This document shows positions 55,038 to 63,643 of a stretch of DNA of 64,000 bases, piece by piece. A model generated the notes under the pieces. It saw only the letters and a program-made list of their open reading frames with translations. It ran no database searches and was not told where the DNA came from. The translations under genes were made by a program, and so were the position numbers. Every line of letters begins with the position of its first letter. Position 1 is the first letter of the stretch. The stretch spans positions 1 to 64,000 of the forward strand of contig CAYSHP010000001.1 in assembly GCA_964430875.1 (NCBI GenBank), read 5' to 3'. This DNA comes from M55B127 sp035269185. Lineage in GTDB: Bacteria > Bacillota > Halanaerobiia > Halanaerobiales > M55B127.

Positions 55038-56363
55038 ATGAGTGTACTTACATTCAAACAGGGGATTCATCCTGAATATCATAAAGAATTAACAAAAGAA
55101 AAACCTTTAAGGGATGCAAAAAGGCCCCAAGAGGTAGTAATACCTCTTCAACAACATATTGGTGCACCTTTAGAACCTTTAGTAAAAAAGGGTGACCATG
55201 TAAAAAGGGGACAAAAGATTGGAGATGCAGATGGTTTTGTATCTGCACCTGTGCATGCTTCTGTTTCAGGTGAAGTTAAAGCTATCGAAAATGTTCGCAC
55301 ACCTTCCGGACAAAAGACTTTATCAATAATAATTGAAGCTGATGAAGAAGATGAAGTTGATGAATCATTAAAACCAGATAAAGCAGTTGAAGATTTAACG
55401 CCGGAAGAGATTAGAAGTATTGTAAGGGAAGCTGGTATAGTAGGTTTGGGAGGAGCAATGTTTCCTACCCATGTTAAATTATCAGTGCCTGAAGATAAAG
55501 AGGTGGAATATTTCATATTAAATGGTATTGAATGTGAACCTTTTTTAAATGTAGATAATCGAATGATGATCGAACGCTCATCTGATGTGGTAGAAGGTAT
55601 GAAACTGATGATGAAGGCAGCGGGAGTTAAAAAAGGTTTTATTGGTATTGAAGATAATAAACCAAGAGCCATTTCAAATATGAAAAAAGCAGTAGAAGAT
55701 GAAGCTAATTTAGAAATTAAAGTATTTGAAACCAAGTATCCGCAGGGTGGAGAAAAAATGCTTATCAAAGCTGCCCTGGGAAGAGAAGTTCCGGCCGGTG
55801 GATTACCTTTAGATGTAGGATGTATTGTAAATAATATCTCTACAGCTGTGGCCGTATTAGAAGCAGTCACAGAGGGTAAACCTTTAATAGAGAGAACCAT
55901 TACTATTACCGGGGAAGGGATAATGGAACCTTGTAATCTTTACTACCGGTTAGGTACAAGGATTAAAGATTTAATAGAAGAAGCTGGGGGTTATGATGGA
56001 GACCCTGGAAAAATTATTTTAGGAGGACCTATGACCGGTTCAGCTCAGCATTCTACGGCTGTCCCAACTGTTAAAGGAACTTCAGGAATTATTGTTTTAC
56101 ATAAAGAAAGTGTAGCTAAGTTTGATCCGAAGCCATGTATTAAATGTGCAAGATGTGTGGATTCATGTCCGATGTCATTGTTACCATTAAAATTATCAGA
56201 CCTATCACAATATGAACGTTATGATGAATTAGATGAATATGATGTGCAAAGTTGTATTGAATGTGGCTCCTGTTCATATATATGTCCAGCTGATAGACCA
56301 TTATTAGATTATATTAGGATAGGTAAAATGGAAGACATGAAATTGAAAAAATCATCACAGTAA
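55038..56363 (+). CDS. rnfC: Rnf complex subunit C
   Basis: 441 residues, peripheral subunit of the Rnf ferredoxin:NAD+ oxidoreductase, which couples electron flow to Na+ or H+ export. Seen: N-terminal barrel-sandwich domain (GDHVKRGQKIGDADGFVSAP), the flavin/NADH region GLGGAMFPTHVKL and YPQGGEKMLIKAALGREVP, and two [4Fe-4S] motifs near the C-terminus, CIKCARCVDSCP and CIECGSCSYICP. ATG at 55038 after AGAGGTGA; the longer frame from 54996 lacks a ribosome binding site. First gene of rnfCDGEAB. Confidence 0.96.
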   Translation: MSVLTFKQGIHPEYHKELTKEKPLRDAKRPQEVVIPLQQHIGAPLEPLVKKGDHVKRGQKIGDADGFVSAPVHASVSGEVKAIENVRTPSGQKTLSIIIEADEEDEVDESLKPDKAVEDLTPEEIRSIVREAGIVGLGGAMFPTHVKLSVPEDKEVEYFILNGIECEPFLNVDNRMMIERSSDVVEGMKLMMKAAGVKKGFIGIEDNKPRAISNMKKAVEDEANLEIKVFETKYPQGGEKMLIKAALGREVPAGGLPLDVGCIVNNISTAVAVLEAVTEGKPLIERTITITGEGIMEPCNLYYRLGTRIKDLIEEAGGYDGDPGKIILGGPMTGSAQHSTAVPTVKGTSGIIVLHKESVAKFDPKPCIKCARCVDSCPMSLLPLKLSDLSQYERYDELDEYDVQSCIECGSCSYICPADRPLLDYIRIGKMEDMKLKKSSQ

Positions 56364-56374
56364 GGGGGATAGTT

Positions 56375-57283
56375 ATGAATAACGAACAACTGCTTGTTAC
56401 ACCAAATCCACATATAAAAGATTCAACTTCGGTTGAAGAAATAATGTGGACAGTTGTATATGCTCTTATTCCTGCTGTTTTAGCTGCTACATACTTTTTT
56501 GGCTTCAGAGCTTTATTAGTTGTAGCTGTTAGTGTAATAGGAGCAGTATTGACTGAATATACATTTTTAAAAATTAGAAATAAAGAAATTGTAATAAATG
56601 ATGGAAGTGCAGTTTTAACTGGTTTACTTTTAGCTTTAACATTACCGCCTTCTATTCCTTTGTGGACAGCCTTTTTAGGTAGTGTGGTTGGTATAGGTTT
56701 AGGAAAACAAGTCTTTGGGGGATTAGGATATAATGTGTTTAATCCCGCTTTAATTGGAAGGGCTTTTTTAACGGCCTCTTATCCAGTTCTAATGACTACT
56801 TGGACTGTAGATGGTACTTCGACTGCTACTCCTTTAAGTCAAATTTCTGGAGGCGAATTAGTAAGAGTATGGAATCTATTTATTGGTAATACAGGAGGTT
56901 CTTTAGGAGAGACTTCTGCTTTAGCCTTATTATTGGGGGCTGCTTATTTAATTTATAAAGGTTACATAAACTGGCGTATACCAACTGGTATGATTTCTAC
57001 TGTTATAATAGTCACATTTTTAGCAGGAGCAAATCCAGTAGTACATCTTTTTGCTGGTAGTTTAATTTTAGGAGCTTTTTATATGGCAACAGATATGGTT
57101 ACTTCACCTGTTACAAAAAAAGCAAGGTGGGTTTTTGGTATTGGAGCCGGCCTGCTTGTAGCAATTATTAGATTATGGGGTGGTTATCCAGAAGGTGTAA
57201 TGTATTCCATATTATTTATGAATACCACTGTTCCCTTACTGGATAGATATTTAAAACCAAAGACATTGGGAGTGGTGAAGTAA
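56375..57283 (+). CDS. rnfD: Rnf complex subunit D
   Basis: 302 residues, integral membrane subunit with about eight to ten helices. Seen: NPHIKDSTSVEEIMWTVVYA, INDGSAVLTGLLLALTLPPS, GGLGYNVFNPALIGRAF and STATPLSQISG, in which the Thr before Pro fits the covalent FMN site of RnfD/NqrB. Eleven bases after rnfC; it shares its last base region with rnfG. Confidence 0.95.
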   Translation: MNNEQLLVTPNPHIKDSTSVEEIMWTVVYALIPAVLAATYFFGFRALLVVAVSVIGAVLTEYTFLKIRNKEIVINDGSAVLTGLLLALTLPPSIPLWTAFLGSVVGIGLGKQVFGGLGYNVFNPALIGRAFLTASYPVLMTTWTVDGTSTATPLSQISGGELVRVWNLFIGNTGGSLGETSALALLLGAAYLIYKGYINWRIPTGMISTVIIVTFLAGANPVVHLFAGSLILGAFYMATDMVTSPVTKKARWVFGIGAGLLVAIIRLWGGYPEGVMYSILFMNTTVPLLDRYLKPKTLGVVK

Positions 57284-57840
57284 TGGATACTAAAATTAGT
57301 AAATTAGTACTTACTTTAACTGTTATTGGTATTATTTCAGCTGTAGCTTTATCTTTTGTTTACCAATGGACAAACCCCTATATACAAAAACATCAGGCTG
57401 AAGCAAGACAGCAAGCTATTAGATCTGTAGTTCCGCAAGCTGAAGAATTTGAAGAAGTTGAAAAAAAGGGCCAAACTTTCTATGAGGGATATGATGAAGT
57501 CGGTAATCGAGTTGGGGTTGCTATGATAGCATCTGGACCTGGTTATCAAAATGTTATTGAACTAATGGTCGGAGTAAATATTAATGAAGAAAAAATATAT
57601 GGAATTAAAATTCTCAGTCATGAAGAGACTCCTGGTTTAGGAGCCAGAATTACAGGCCAAGAATATAAGAGTAACTTTGAAGATAAACCTTTTGGAGATT
57701 ATACAGTAGTAAAAAGAGCACCACAAACAGAATTAGAAGTAGAAGCAATTGCTGGTGCAACGATATCGTCAACTAGTGTAACAAAAATTGTCGAAAGTGC
57801 TGTTAAACAAATCCAAAATGCTTATGGAGGTGGGGCTTAA
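57283..57840 (+). CDS. rnfG: Rnf complex subunit G
   Basis: 185 residues. One N-terminal membrane helix (about 8-28) anchors an extracytoplasmic FMN-binding domain. The flavinylation motif is AGATISST near residues 157-164, with T160 as the likely covalent FMN site attached by ApbE (no apbE gene is in the window). GHEETPGLGARI-type sequence SHEETPGLGARITG is also diagnostic. Overlaps rnfD and rnfE by one base each. Confidence 0.94.
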   Translation: MDTKISKLVLTLTVIGIISAVALSFVYQWTNPYIQKHQAEARQQAIRSVVPQAEEFEEVEKKGQTFYEGYDEVGNRVGVAMIASGPGYQNVIELMVGVNINEEKIYGIKILSHEETPGLGARITGQEYKSNFEDKPFGDYTVVKRAPQTELEVEAIAGATISSTSVTKIVESAVKQIQNAYGGGA

Positions 57841-58439
57841 TGCTGAAAAGATTATTTAAAGATTTTAAAAATGGTCTTTGGAGAGAAAACCCAATTATAG
57901 TATTAGTAATCGGAATGTGTCCCACTTTAGCGGTTACAAATACAGTGCAAAATGGTCTGGCAATGGGGATAGCCACATCTTTTGTATTATTATCATCTGA
58001 GATTGTAATTTCACTTTTTAAAAAGTACATACCTAACAATGTTAGAATCCCTAGTTTTATTTTAATAATTGCAACTTTTGTTACGTTTACTGATTATTTC
58101 CTTAAAGCATTTTTTCCTGATATTGCAGCTTCTTTAAGTTTATTTATTCCTTTAATTGTGGTTAACTGTCTAATATTAGGAAGACAAGAAGCGTTTGCTT
58201 CTAAAAATCCAACTCATCGTGCAATTGCAGATGCCCTTGGTATGGGATTAGGATTTACCTGGGTTTTAGTAGTATTAAGTGCTATGAGAGAGTTTTTTGG
58301 CATGGGCTCAATTTTTGGAATACAGATTCTTGGAAGTTGGTATCCATCTATGGTAATTATGATTCTACCAGCCGGTGCATTTATCAGTTTAGGTATCTTA
58401 GTGGGAATTATGAATGCAATTAAAAGGAGGGGTAATTAA
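57840..58439 (+). CDS. rnfE: Rnf complex subunit E
   Basis: 199 residues, six membrane helices, homologous to RnfA and NqrD. Seen: NPIIVLVIGMCPTLAVTN and VNCLILGRQEAFASKN. With RnfA it forms the core thought to bind an iron-sulfur cluster and to carry electrons across the membrane. Start overlaps the rnfG stop; a GGAGGTGG ribosome binding site lies in rnfG. Confidence 0.95.
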   Translation: MLKRLFKDFKNGLWRENPIIVLVIGMCPTLAVTNTVQNGLAMGIATSFVLLSSEIVISLFKKYIPNNVRIPSFILIIATFVTFTDYFLKAFFPDIAASLSLFIPLIVVNCLILGRQEAFASKNPTHRAIADALGMGLGFTWVLVVLSAMREFFGMGSIFGIQILGSWYPSMVIMILPAGAFISLGILVGIMNAIKRRGN

Positions 58440-59029
58440 TGGAAGAGTTGAGAGTTGTAGTACTTGTTTTTATTAGTACTGTTTTAATCAATAACTTTAT
58501 TTTAGTTAAGTTTTTAGGAATCTGCCCCTTTTTAGGAGTTTCTAAACAGGTAGAGACTGCTTTTAGTATGGGTATGGCAACTACTTTTGTTATGACCTTA
58601 ACAGCAGCAGCCACTTGGTTAATTAATACATATATACTGGAAGCTTTTAACCTACCTTTTTTAAGATATGTTTCTTTTATCATAGTTATTGCTTCCCTAG
58701 TTCAGTTTGTTGAGATGTTTATTAGGAAATCAAGTCCTGTTTTATATAAAGCACTTGGAATATTTTTACCACTGATTACGACTAATTGTGCTATTTTAGG
58801 ACTTGCACTTTTGATTCCTTTAAATGGCTATAACTTTATTACAAGTGTGGTATTTGGTTTAGGTGCAGGTATTGGTTTTACATTAGCAATAGTTTTAATG
58901 GCAGGTTTAAGAGAAAGATTAGAATTTGGTGATGTGCCAGAAACACTACAGGGTGTGCCCATTACTTTAATATTAGCCGGTCTAATGGCTATGGCATTTA
59001 TGGGTTTTTCAGGATTAATTTCAATCTAA
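58439..59029 (+). CDS. rnfA: Rnf complex subunit A
   Basis: 196 residues, six membrane helices, homologous to RnfE and NqrE. Seen: NNFILVKFLGICPFLGVSK, TTNCAILGLALL and VLMAGLRERLEFGDVPE. The repeated LGICPFLG and TNCAILG cysteines correspond to the cluster-binding positions. One base shared with the rnfE stop; AGGAGGGG upstream. Confidence 0.96.
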   Translation: MEELRVVVLVFISTVLINNFILVKFLGICPFLGVSKQVETAFSMGMATTFVMTLTAAATWLINTYILEAFNLPFLRYVSFIIVIASLVQFVEMFIRKSSPVLYKALGIFLPLITTNCAILGLALLIPLNGYNFITSVVFGLGAGIGFTLAIVLMAGLRERLEFGDVPETLQGVPITLILAGLMAMAFMGFSGLISI

Positions 59030-59053
59030 TTGATACTTGTTGGAGGTGACAAA

Positions 59054-60064
59054 GTGGATCCTGTCTATTTATATTCAGTATTGAGCATGGGTGGTATTGG
59101 AGCAGTGTTAGCTTTAGGTTTAGGTATTGCTTCAAGAAAGTTCCATGTAGAAGTTGATGAAAGAATTGAAGAAGTAGAAGAGGTTTTACCGGGGGCTAAC
59201 TGTGGTGCTTGTGGTTATGCAGGTTGTGCTAGTTTTGCAGAAGCAGTTGTTGAAGGAGAAGCTGAAATTAACGGCTGTCCGGTTGGTGGAGAAGTTGTTG
59301 CAGAAAAAATTTCAGAAATTCTGGGAGTGGAAGGACAAAGTACTAATGAAACCGTCAAGGCGCAATTATTATGTGGTGGTGGTATTAAGGAGACCAAGAA
59401 ACTCTCTGAATATGAAGGTATAAAAACCTGCAAAGCAGCTGAATCTATTAATGGAGGTACAAAAAGCTGTCAATATGCCTGTCTAGGTTTTGGAGACTGT
59501 GCAGCAGTTTGTCCGGTTGATGCAATAACAATAAGTGATAATGGTCTACCGGTTATAGATAAAGAAACTTGTATTGGTTGTGGAAAATGTGTAGAAGCAT
59601 GTCCGAAAAACATAATTACAATGGCTCCTGAAGATAAATTAAATCATATAAGATGTTCCTCACATGAGCCTGGTAAAGTAGTTTCAAAAATATGTGAAGT
59701 GGGCTGTATAGGTTGTTCTCTTTGTGCTAAAGCCTGTCCTGTAGATGCAATTACCATGGAAGATAACTTAGCAGTTATTGATTATGATAAGTGTATCAAC
59801 TGTGGCATATGTTCTGAAAAATGTCCTACTGGTACCATTGAATTTAATGGTAGGTTAATAGAGAAAGTAGTAATTACAGAAGATTGTGTTGGTTGTACAA
59901 GATGTGCAAAAGCTTGTCCAGTAGAGGCTATTGAAGGAGAACTTAAAGAAGTACATGAAATTGATCAGGATAAATGTGTACAATGTGGTTTATGTGCAGA
60001 AGTTTGTAAAGTTGATGGAGCTATTAATGTTATCTATAAGGATGAAGTTGAAAAAGAAAATTAA
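59054..60064 (+). CDS. rnfB: Rnf complex subunit B, multi-cluster ferredoxin subunit
   Basis: 336 residues, entry point for electrons from ferredoxin. N-terminal membrane helix, then the Fe-S domain GANCGACGYAGC (about 49-60), then six ferredoxin-type cysteine motifs: CLGFGDCAAVCP, CIGCGKCVEACP, CIGCSLCAKACP, CINCGICSEKCP, CVGCTRCAKACP and CVQCGLCAEVCK. Proteobacterial RnfB has only two such motifs; clostridial forms are longer, and this one is of the long type. GTG at 59054 after GGAGGTGA. Last rnf gene; a terminator follows. Confidence 0.95.
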   Translation: MDPVYLYSVLSMGGIGAVLALGLGIASRKFHVEVDERIEEVEEVLPGANCGACGYAGCASFAEAVVEGEAEINGCPVGGEVVAEKISEILGVEGQSTNETVKAQLLCGGGIKETKKLSEYEGIKTCKAAESINGGTKSCQYACLGFGDCAAVCPVDAITISDNGLPVIDKETCIGCGKCVEACPKNIITMAPEDKLNHIRCSSHEPGKVVSKICEVGCIGCSLCAKACPVDAITMEDNLAVIDYDKCINCGICSEKCPTGTIEFNGRLIEKVVITEDCVGCTRCAKACPVEAIEGELKEVHEIDQDKCVQCGLCAEVCKVDGAINVIYKDEVEKEN

Positions 60065-60090
60065 ATATTAATCAAATAATAAAATGTGTT

Positions 60091-60123
60091 AAAGCCGGGC
60101 TGAATAAGCTCGGTTTTTATTTT
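60091..60123 (+). terminator. Terminator of the rnf operon
   Basis: AAGCCGGGCT pairs with AGCTCGGTTT (two G-U pairs) around GAATA, followed by a T-rich run to 60123. It lies 27 bases after the rnfB stop. Confidence 0.85.
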
Positions 60124-60153
60124 GTAAATGAAATTTTTAATTCTCCATAAAGA

Positions 60154-60182
60154 TAGACATTTTCATAAAAAAATGTTAAAAT
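60154..60182 (+). promoter_or_regulatory. Promoter of the NusG-II gene
   Basis: TAGACA (60154-60159), 17-base spacer, TAAAAT (60177-60182), directly after the rnf terminator. It starts an independent unit probably running through the Gx-transporter, maf and beyond. Confidence 0.7.
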
Positions 60183-60208
60183 GATAACGATTAGGAGAGG
60201 GGATTTAA

Positions 60209-60628
60209 TTGGAAAAAATCACAAGATATTTAACTGTTTATGATAAAATATTAATTATAGTAATTATTGTTATTTCCCTAATTATGATTGCTTATCCGTT
60301 TATAAGTGCTTATTTTAGTAACAATGAAGAGCAAAATTCATTTATATATATTAAGGATAGTTCAAAAGAGGTAAAAAGGATTCCTTTTTCTGAAACTTAT
60401 CAAGAAGAACCTATGATCATAAAGGTTGAAGGTCCTCTTGGGACTTCTATTATTGAAGCACATAATGGACGAGTAAGGCTAAAAGAAGCACCAGAAGAAG
60501 ATCCAGCTAAGATATGTGAAAAAACTGGTTGGATATCTAAGCCCGGTCCTTCTATAATTTGTGTACCTAATAAAGTTTCAATATGGATTGAACAGACTAA
60601 CAGTGACCTTGATGCTGTTTCATGGTAA
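60209..60628 (+). CDS. NusG domain II-containing membrane-anchored protein
   Basis: 139 residues. One N-terminal membrane helix (about 12-34) followed by an extracytoplasmic NusG-II-like beta domain with IIKVEGPLGTSIIEAHNGRV and GWISKPGPSIICVPNKV. This small family is common next to Rnf genes, Gx transporters and FMN-dependent electron-transfer genes in Firmicutes; its role is not established. TTG start after AGGAGAGGGG. Own promoter and a 98-base gap before the next gene. Confidence 0.85.
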   Translation: MEKITRYLTVYDKILIIVIIVISLIMIAYPFISAYFSNNEEQNSFIYIKDSSKEVKRIPFSETYQEEPMIIKVEGPLGTSIIEAHNGRVRLKEAPEEDPAKICEKTGWISKPGPSIICVPNKVSIWIEQTNSDLDAVSW

Positions 60629-60726
60629 ATTTTAATTAGTTTAGTTTAAAGGAAATCAGTTTTTTTTGTTGAAATAATTAAAATAAACCTTTAAATTTTT
60701 TATAAATTTGAAATGAGGTTTAATTA

Positions 60727-61245
60727 ATGAGTACTAGGAAAATAGTAATAATCGCACTTTTGGTTGGTTTAGGTTTAGTTTTACATTTAGTAGAAAATAT
60801 GTTACCTTTGTCTTTTATTATTCCCGGTGCAAAATTAGGGTTAGCCAATATTGCTAATCTATTGGGACTTATATTATTTGGATTTATTGCCGGCCTGCAA
60901 ATTCTTTTACTAAGAATTTTTTTAGGTTCAATATTGGCCGGTACTTTTATGACTATAAACTTTTATTTAAGTCTAAGTGGCGGTATTTTAGGATATTTGA
61001 TAATGAGTATGTTTTTTTATTATTTCAGAAATAAATTCAGTATAATTGGAGTTAGTTTAGGTGGAGCAGTTTTCCATAATGTTGGACAAATCGTAACCGC
61101 TTATCTCATTATTTCCAATGATGCCATTTTTTATTATCTACCATACTTAATTTTATTAGCCTTACCTACAGGAGTAGGTATTGGACTAGTAGCTATATTT
61201 ACGTATAATTATTTACCCCGTGGACTAAAAAGGATTGATATATAA
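60727..61245 (+). CDS. Gx transporter family (heptaprenyl diphosphate synthase component I-like) protein
   Basis: 172 residues, about five membrane helices with an S-component-like fold. Seen: LHLVENMLPLSFIIPGAKLG and GAVFHNVGQIVTAYLI. The family is often annotated as heptaprenyl diphosphate synthase component I, but the membrane topology suggests a small-molecule (ECF-like) transporter. Typical partner of the NusG-II protein. Stop overlaps the maf ATG by one base. Confidence 0.85.
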   Translation: MSTRKIVIIALLVGLGLVLHLVENMLPLSFIIPGAKLGLANIANLLGLILFGFIAGLQILLLRIFLGSILAGTFMTINFYLSLSGGILGYLIMSMFFYYFRNKFSIIGVSLGGAVFHNVGQIVTAYLIISNDAIFYYLPYLILLALPTGVGIGLVAIFTYNYLPRGLKRIDI

Positions 61246-61826
61246 TGATAGATAAAAAAATAATATTAGCCTCCTCATCCGATAGGAGAAAAGATTTACT
61301 TACTCGCTTAGGAATAAAATATACTGCAATGCCGAGTAAAATTGATGAAAGTGGATTTGATTATGAACGTCCCGAAAAATTAGTTCAAGAACTATCTTTA
61401 GCTAAAGCATCAAATGTAGCTAAAGTAGTTGAAAATGCTTTGATTATAGCTGCAGACACTATAGTAGCTTATGATAACAAGATTTTAGGTAAACCAGAAG
61501 ATGAAGAAGATGCTAAGAAAATGCTTAAATTAATAGAAAACGATACACATGAAGTATATACTGGTATAGCACTAATTTCAGCCAATGATGAAATGCATTT
61601 TTTAGATTATGATGTAACAGAAGTTTATATGCGTAAAATTAATGATGAAGAAATAGATAGGTACATAAAAACCGGAGAACCTATGGATAAAGCTGGTTCT
61701 TATGGAATCCAGGGTAAAGGTGGTATATTTGTAAATAAAATAATAGGGTCATATTTTACGGTGATGGGACTACCAATTCATATGTTATCAATGGCCCTAA
61801 AAAGTTTTAGTATAGAGATAATATAG
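61245..61826 (+). CDS. maf: Maf-like nucleotide pyrophosphatase
   Basis: 193 residues, hydrolyses non-canonical or dTTP/UTP nucleoside triphosphates to monophosphates; linked in B. subtilis to septum control. Seen: ILASSSDRRKDLLTRLG, PSKIDES, AADTIVAYDNKILGKPEDE, HEVYTGIAL and the C-terminal DKAGSYGIQGKGG. Upstream of radC and mreB-mreC, the classic maf-radC-mreBCD order of Firmicutes. Confidence 0.94.
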   Translation: MIDKKIILASSSDRRKDLLTRLGIKYTAMPSKIDESGFDYERPEKLVQELSLAKASNVAKVVENALIIAADTIVAYDNKILGKPEDEEDAKKMLKLIENDTHEVYTGIALISANDEMHFLDYDVTEVYMRKINDEEIDRYIKTGEPMDKAGSYGIQGKGGIFVNKIIGSYFTVMGLPIHMLSMALKSFSIEII

Positions 61827-61871
61827 ATAATCATATTAATTTTTAAAGTAATGTATTAGAAAGGAGTTAAT

Positions 61872-62570
61872 ATAACAATTATATCAAATAATAAATATAC
61901 TATTAAAGAGATGCCATTAGATAAAAGACCAAGAGAAAAAATGATTAAATATGGTAGTAATAGTCTTACTACCGAAGAATTAGTTGCCTTGATTATTAGA
62001 ACAGGCAGCAAAAAAGAAACTGCAATCGATTTAGCTAATAATCTATTAAATCAAACCAATGGTTTAAAGGGTATAATAGATTTTACACCAGAAGAATTTA
62101 TGAAGTATCGAGGTATTGGTAAAGCAAAAGGTACTCAACTATGTGCTGTAATAGAATTAAGTAAAAGGATAAGTAGTTGTAAATTCCAGGGCAAGGTGGT
62201 TTTAAATTCACCAAAAGATGCTGCTTCCTTTTTAATGCCAATGATGAGATATCTTAGACAAGAACATTTATATGCAGTACTTTTGGATGTTAAAAATAAA
62301 GTAATTGCAAAGACATTAATATCAAAAGGTGGGCTTTCAAGTTCTACGGTTCATCCCAGAGAAGTATTTAAAAAAGCTATTAAAAAAAGTTGTGCAAGCA
62401 TAATAATAGCTCATAATCATCCCAGTGGTGATCCAACTCCCAGTGATAATGATATTGAAGTTACAAACAGATTATTTTCAGCAGGTGAAGTTTTAGGGAT
62501 AGAAGTTATGGACCATATAATAATTGGTGATGACAAATATATTAGTTTAAAAGCAAAAAAATTATTTTAA
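61872..62570 (+). CDS. radC: RadC/JAMM-domain protein, apparent ATA start
   Basis: About 232 residues. N-terminal helix-hairpin-helix (FMKYRGIGKAKGTQLCAVIEL) and C-terminal JAMM metalloprotease-like domain with HNHPSGDPTPSDND (zinc ligands H, H, D). Despite the name, a DNA-repair role in bacteria is not proven. The first ATG (61911) has no ribosome binding site and would remove the conserved TIKEMP stretch that precedes DKRPREK in the family. The frame is open back to a stop at 61857 with no ATG, GTG, TTG or CTG; AAAGGAG is five bases before ATA at 61872, which I take as the start. Confidence 0.85.
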   Translation: MTIISNNKYTIKEMPLDKRPREKMIKYGSNSLTTEELVALIIRTGSKKETAIDLANNLLNQTNGLKGIIDFTPEEFMKYRGIGKAKGTQLCAVIELSKRISSCKFQGKVVLNSPKDAASFLMPMMRYLRQEHLYAVLLDVKNKVIAKTLISKGGLSSSTVHPREVFKKAIKKSCASIIIAHNHPSGDPTPSDNDIEVTNRLFSAGEVLGIEVMDHIIIGDDKYISLKAKKLF

Positions 62571-62593
62571 GATATATAAAAGGAGGAATAAAG

Positions 62594-63631
62594 TTGTTTA
62601 ATTTTTTAAGTGCACCTTTTTCCCGGGATATGGGAATAGATTTAGGGACTGCTAATACTTTAGTATATGTAAAGGGAAAGGGTATTATAATAAGAGAACC
62701 CTCTGTTGTGGCTTTAAAAGAAAAAGATAAAAAGATATTAGCAGTTGGTAATGAAGCGAAAAATATGATTGGTAGAACACCAGGTAATATAAAGGCAGTT
62801 AGGCCGATGAAAGATGGAGTAATTGCAGATTTTGATGTAACCGAAACTATGCTCAGACATTTTATTAGAAAAGCTCATAAAAGAAATAGACTAGTAAGGC
62901 CACGTATTATTATATGTGTTCCTTCTGGTGTTACAGAAGTTGAAAAAAGAGCTGTTATTGATGCAGCTTTACAGGCGGGTGCCCGTAGTGCATTCTTAAT
63001 AGAAGAACCAATGGCTGCTGCTATTGGAGCAGGTTTACCTATCCATGAACCTACTGGTAATATGATAGTTGATATCGGAGGCGGTACAACTGAGGTTGCT
63101 GTAATTTCTCTTGGGGGTATTGTGACCAGTAGTTCTATAAGAATTGGCGGCGATGAAATGGATGAAGCTATTTCTCAATATATTAAAAAGAAATATAAGT
63201 TAATGGTGGGTGAAAGAACAGCCGAACAAATCAAGATTGATATTGGAACAGCTACCGGAAATAATGAAGGTTTAACTAAAGAAATCAAAGGTCGTGACTT
63301 AGTAAATGGTTTACCTAAAACTGTCACAATAAATTCTGATGAAATAAAAGATGCTCTCAAAGAACCGGTAAATAATATTTTAGATGCTGTTAAAAGAACT
63401 TTAGAAAAAACTCCACCCGAATTAGCTTCCGATGTAATGGGTAGAGGTATTATACTAACCGGTGGAGGAGCATTATTACATGGTATAGATGAACTTCTAA
63501 TAGAAACTACTCAAATGCCTGTCTATTTAGCCGAAGAACCCTTAGACTGTGTAGTAAATGGTACAGGTAATGCTTTAGAAGAATTAGATAAAATTAAAGA
63601 TCTTTTAATTACCCCAAAAAAACTATCATAG
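62594..63631 (+). CDS. mreB: Rod shape-determining protein MreB
   Basis: 345 residues, actin-like ATPase that guides cell-wall synthesis in rods. Seen: GIDLGTANTLVYVKGKGI, EPSVVALKEKD, MIVDIGGGTTEVAVISLGG and ILTGGGALLHGIDELL. An N-terminal SRDMGIDLG amphipathic/hydrophobic start is usual. TTG start after AAAGGAGG. Forms the mreBC unit with the next gene. Confidence 0.96.
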   Translation: MFNFLSAPFSRDMGIDLGTANTLVYVKGKGIIIREPSVVALKEKDKKILAVGNEAKNMIGRTPGNIKAVRPMKDGVIADFDVTETMLRHFIRKAHKRNRLVRPRIIICVPSGVTEVEKRAVIDAALQAGARSAFLIEEPMAAAIGAGLPIHEPTGNMIVDIGGGTTEVAVISLGGIVTSSSIRIGGDEMDEAISQYIKKKYKLMVGERTAEQIKIDIGTATGNNEGLTKEIKGRDLVNGLPKTVTINSDEIKDALKEPVNNILDAVKRTLEKTPPELASDVMGRGIILTGGGALLHGIDELLIETTQMPVYLAEEPLDCVVNGTGNALEELDKIKDLLITPKKLS

Positions 63632-63643
63632 GGGGAATAAAAA

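Noticed and set aside
55148..55900. 250-residue open frame on the minus strand
   Set aside because: It is the antisense shadow of rnfC, Ser/Ile/Pro-rich with no ribosome binding site.
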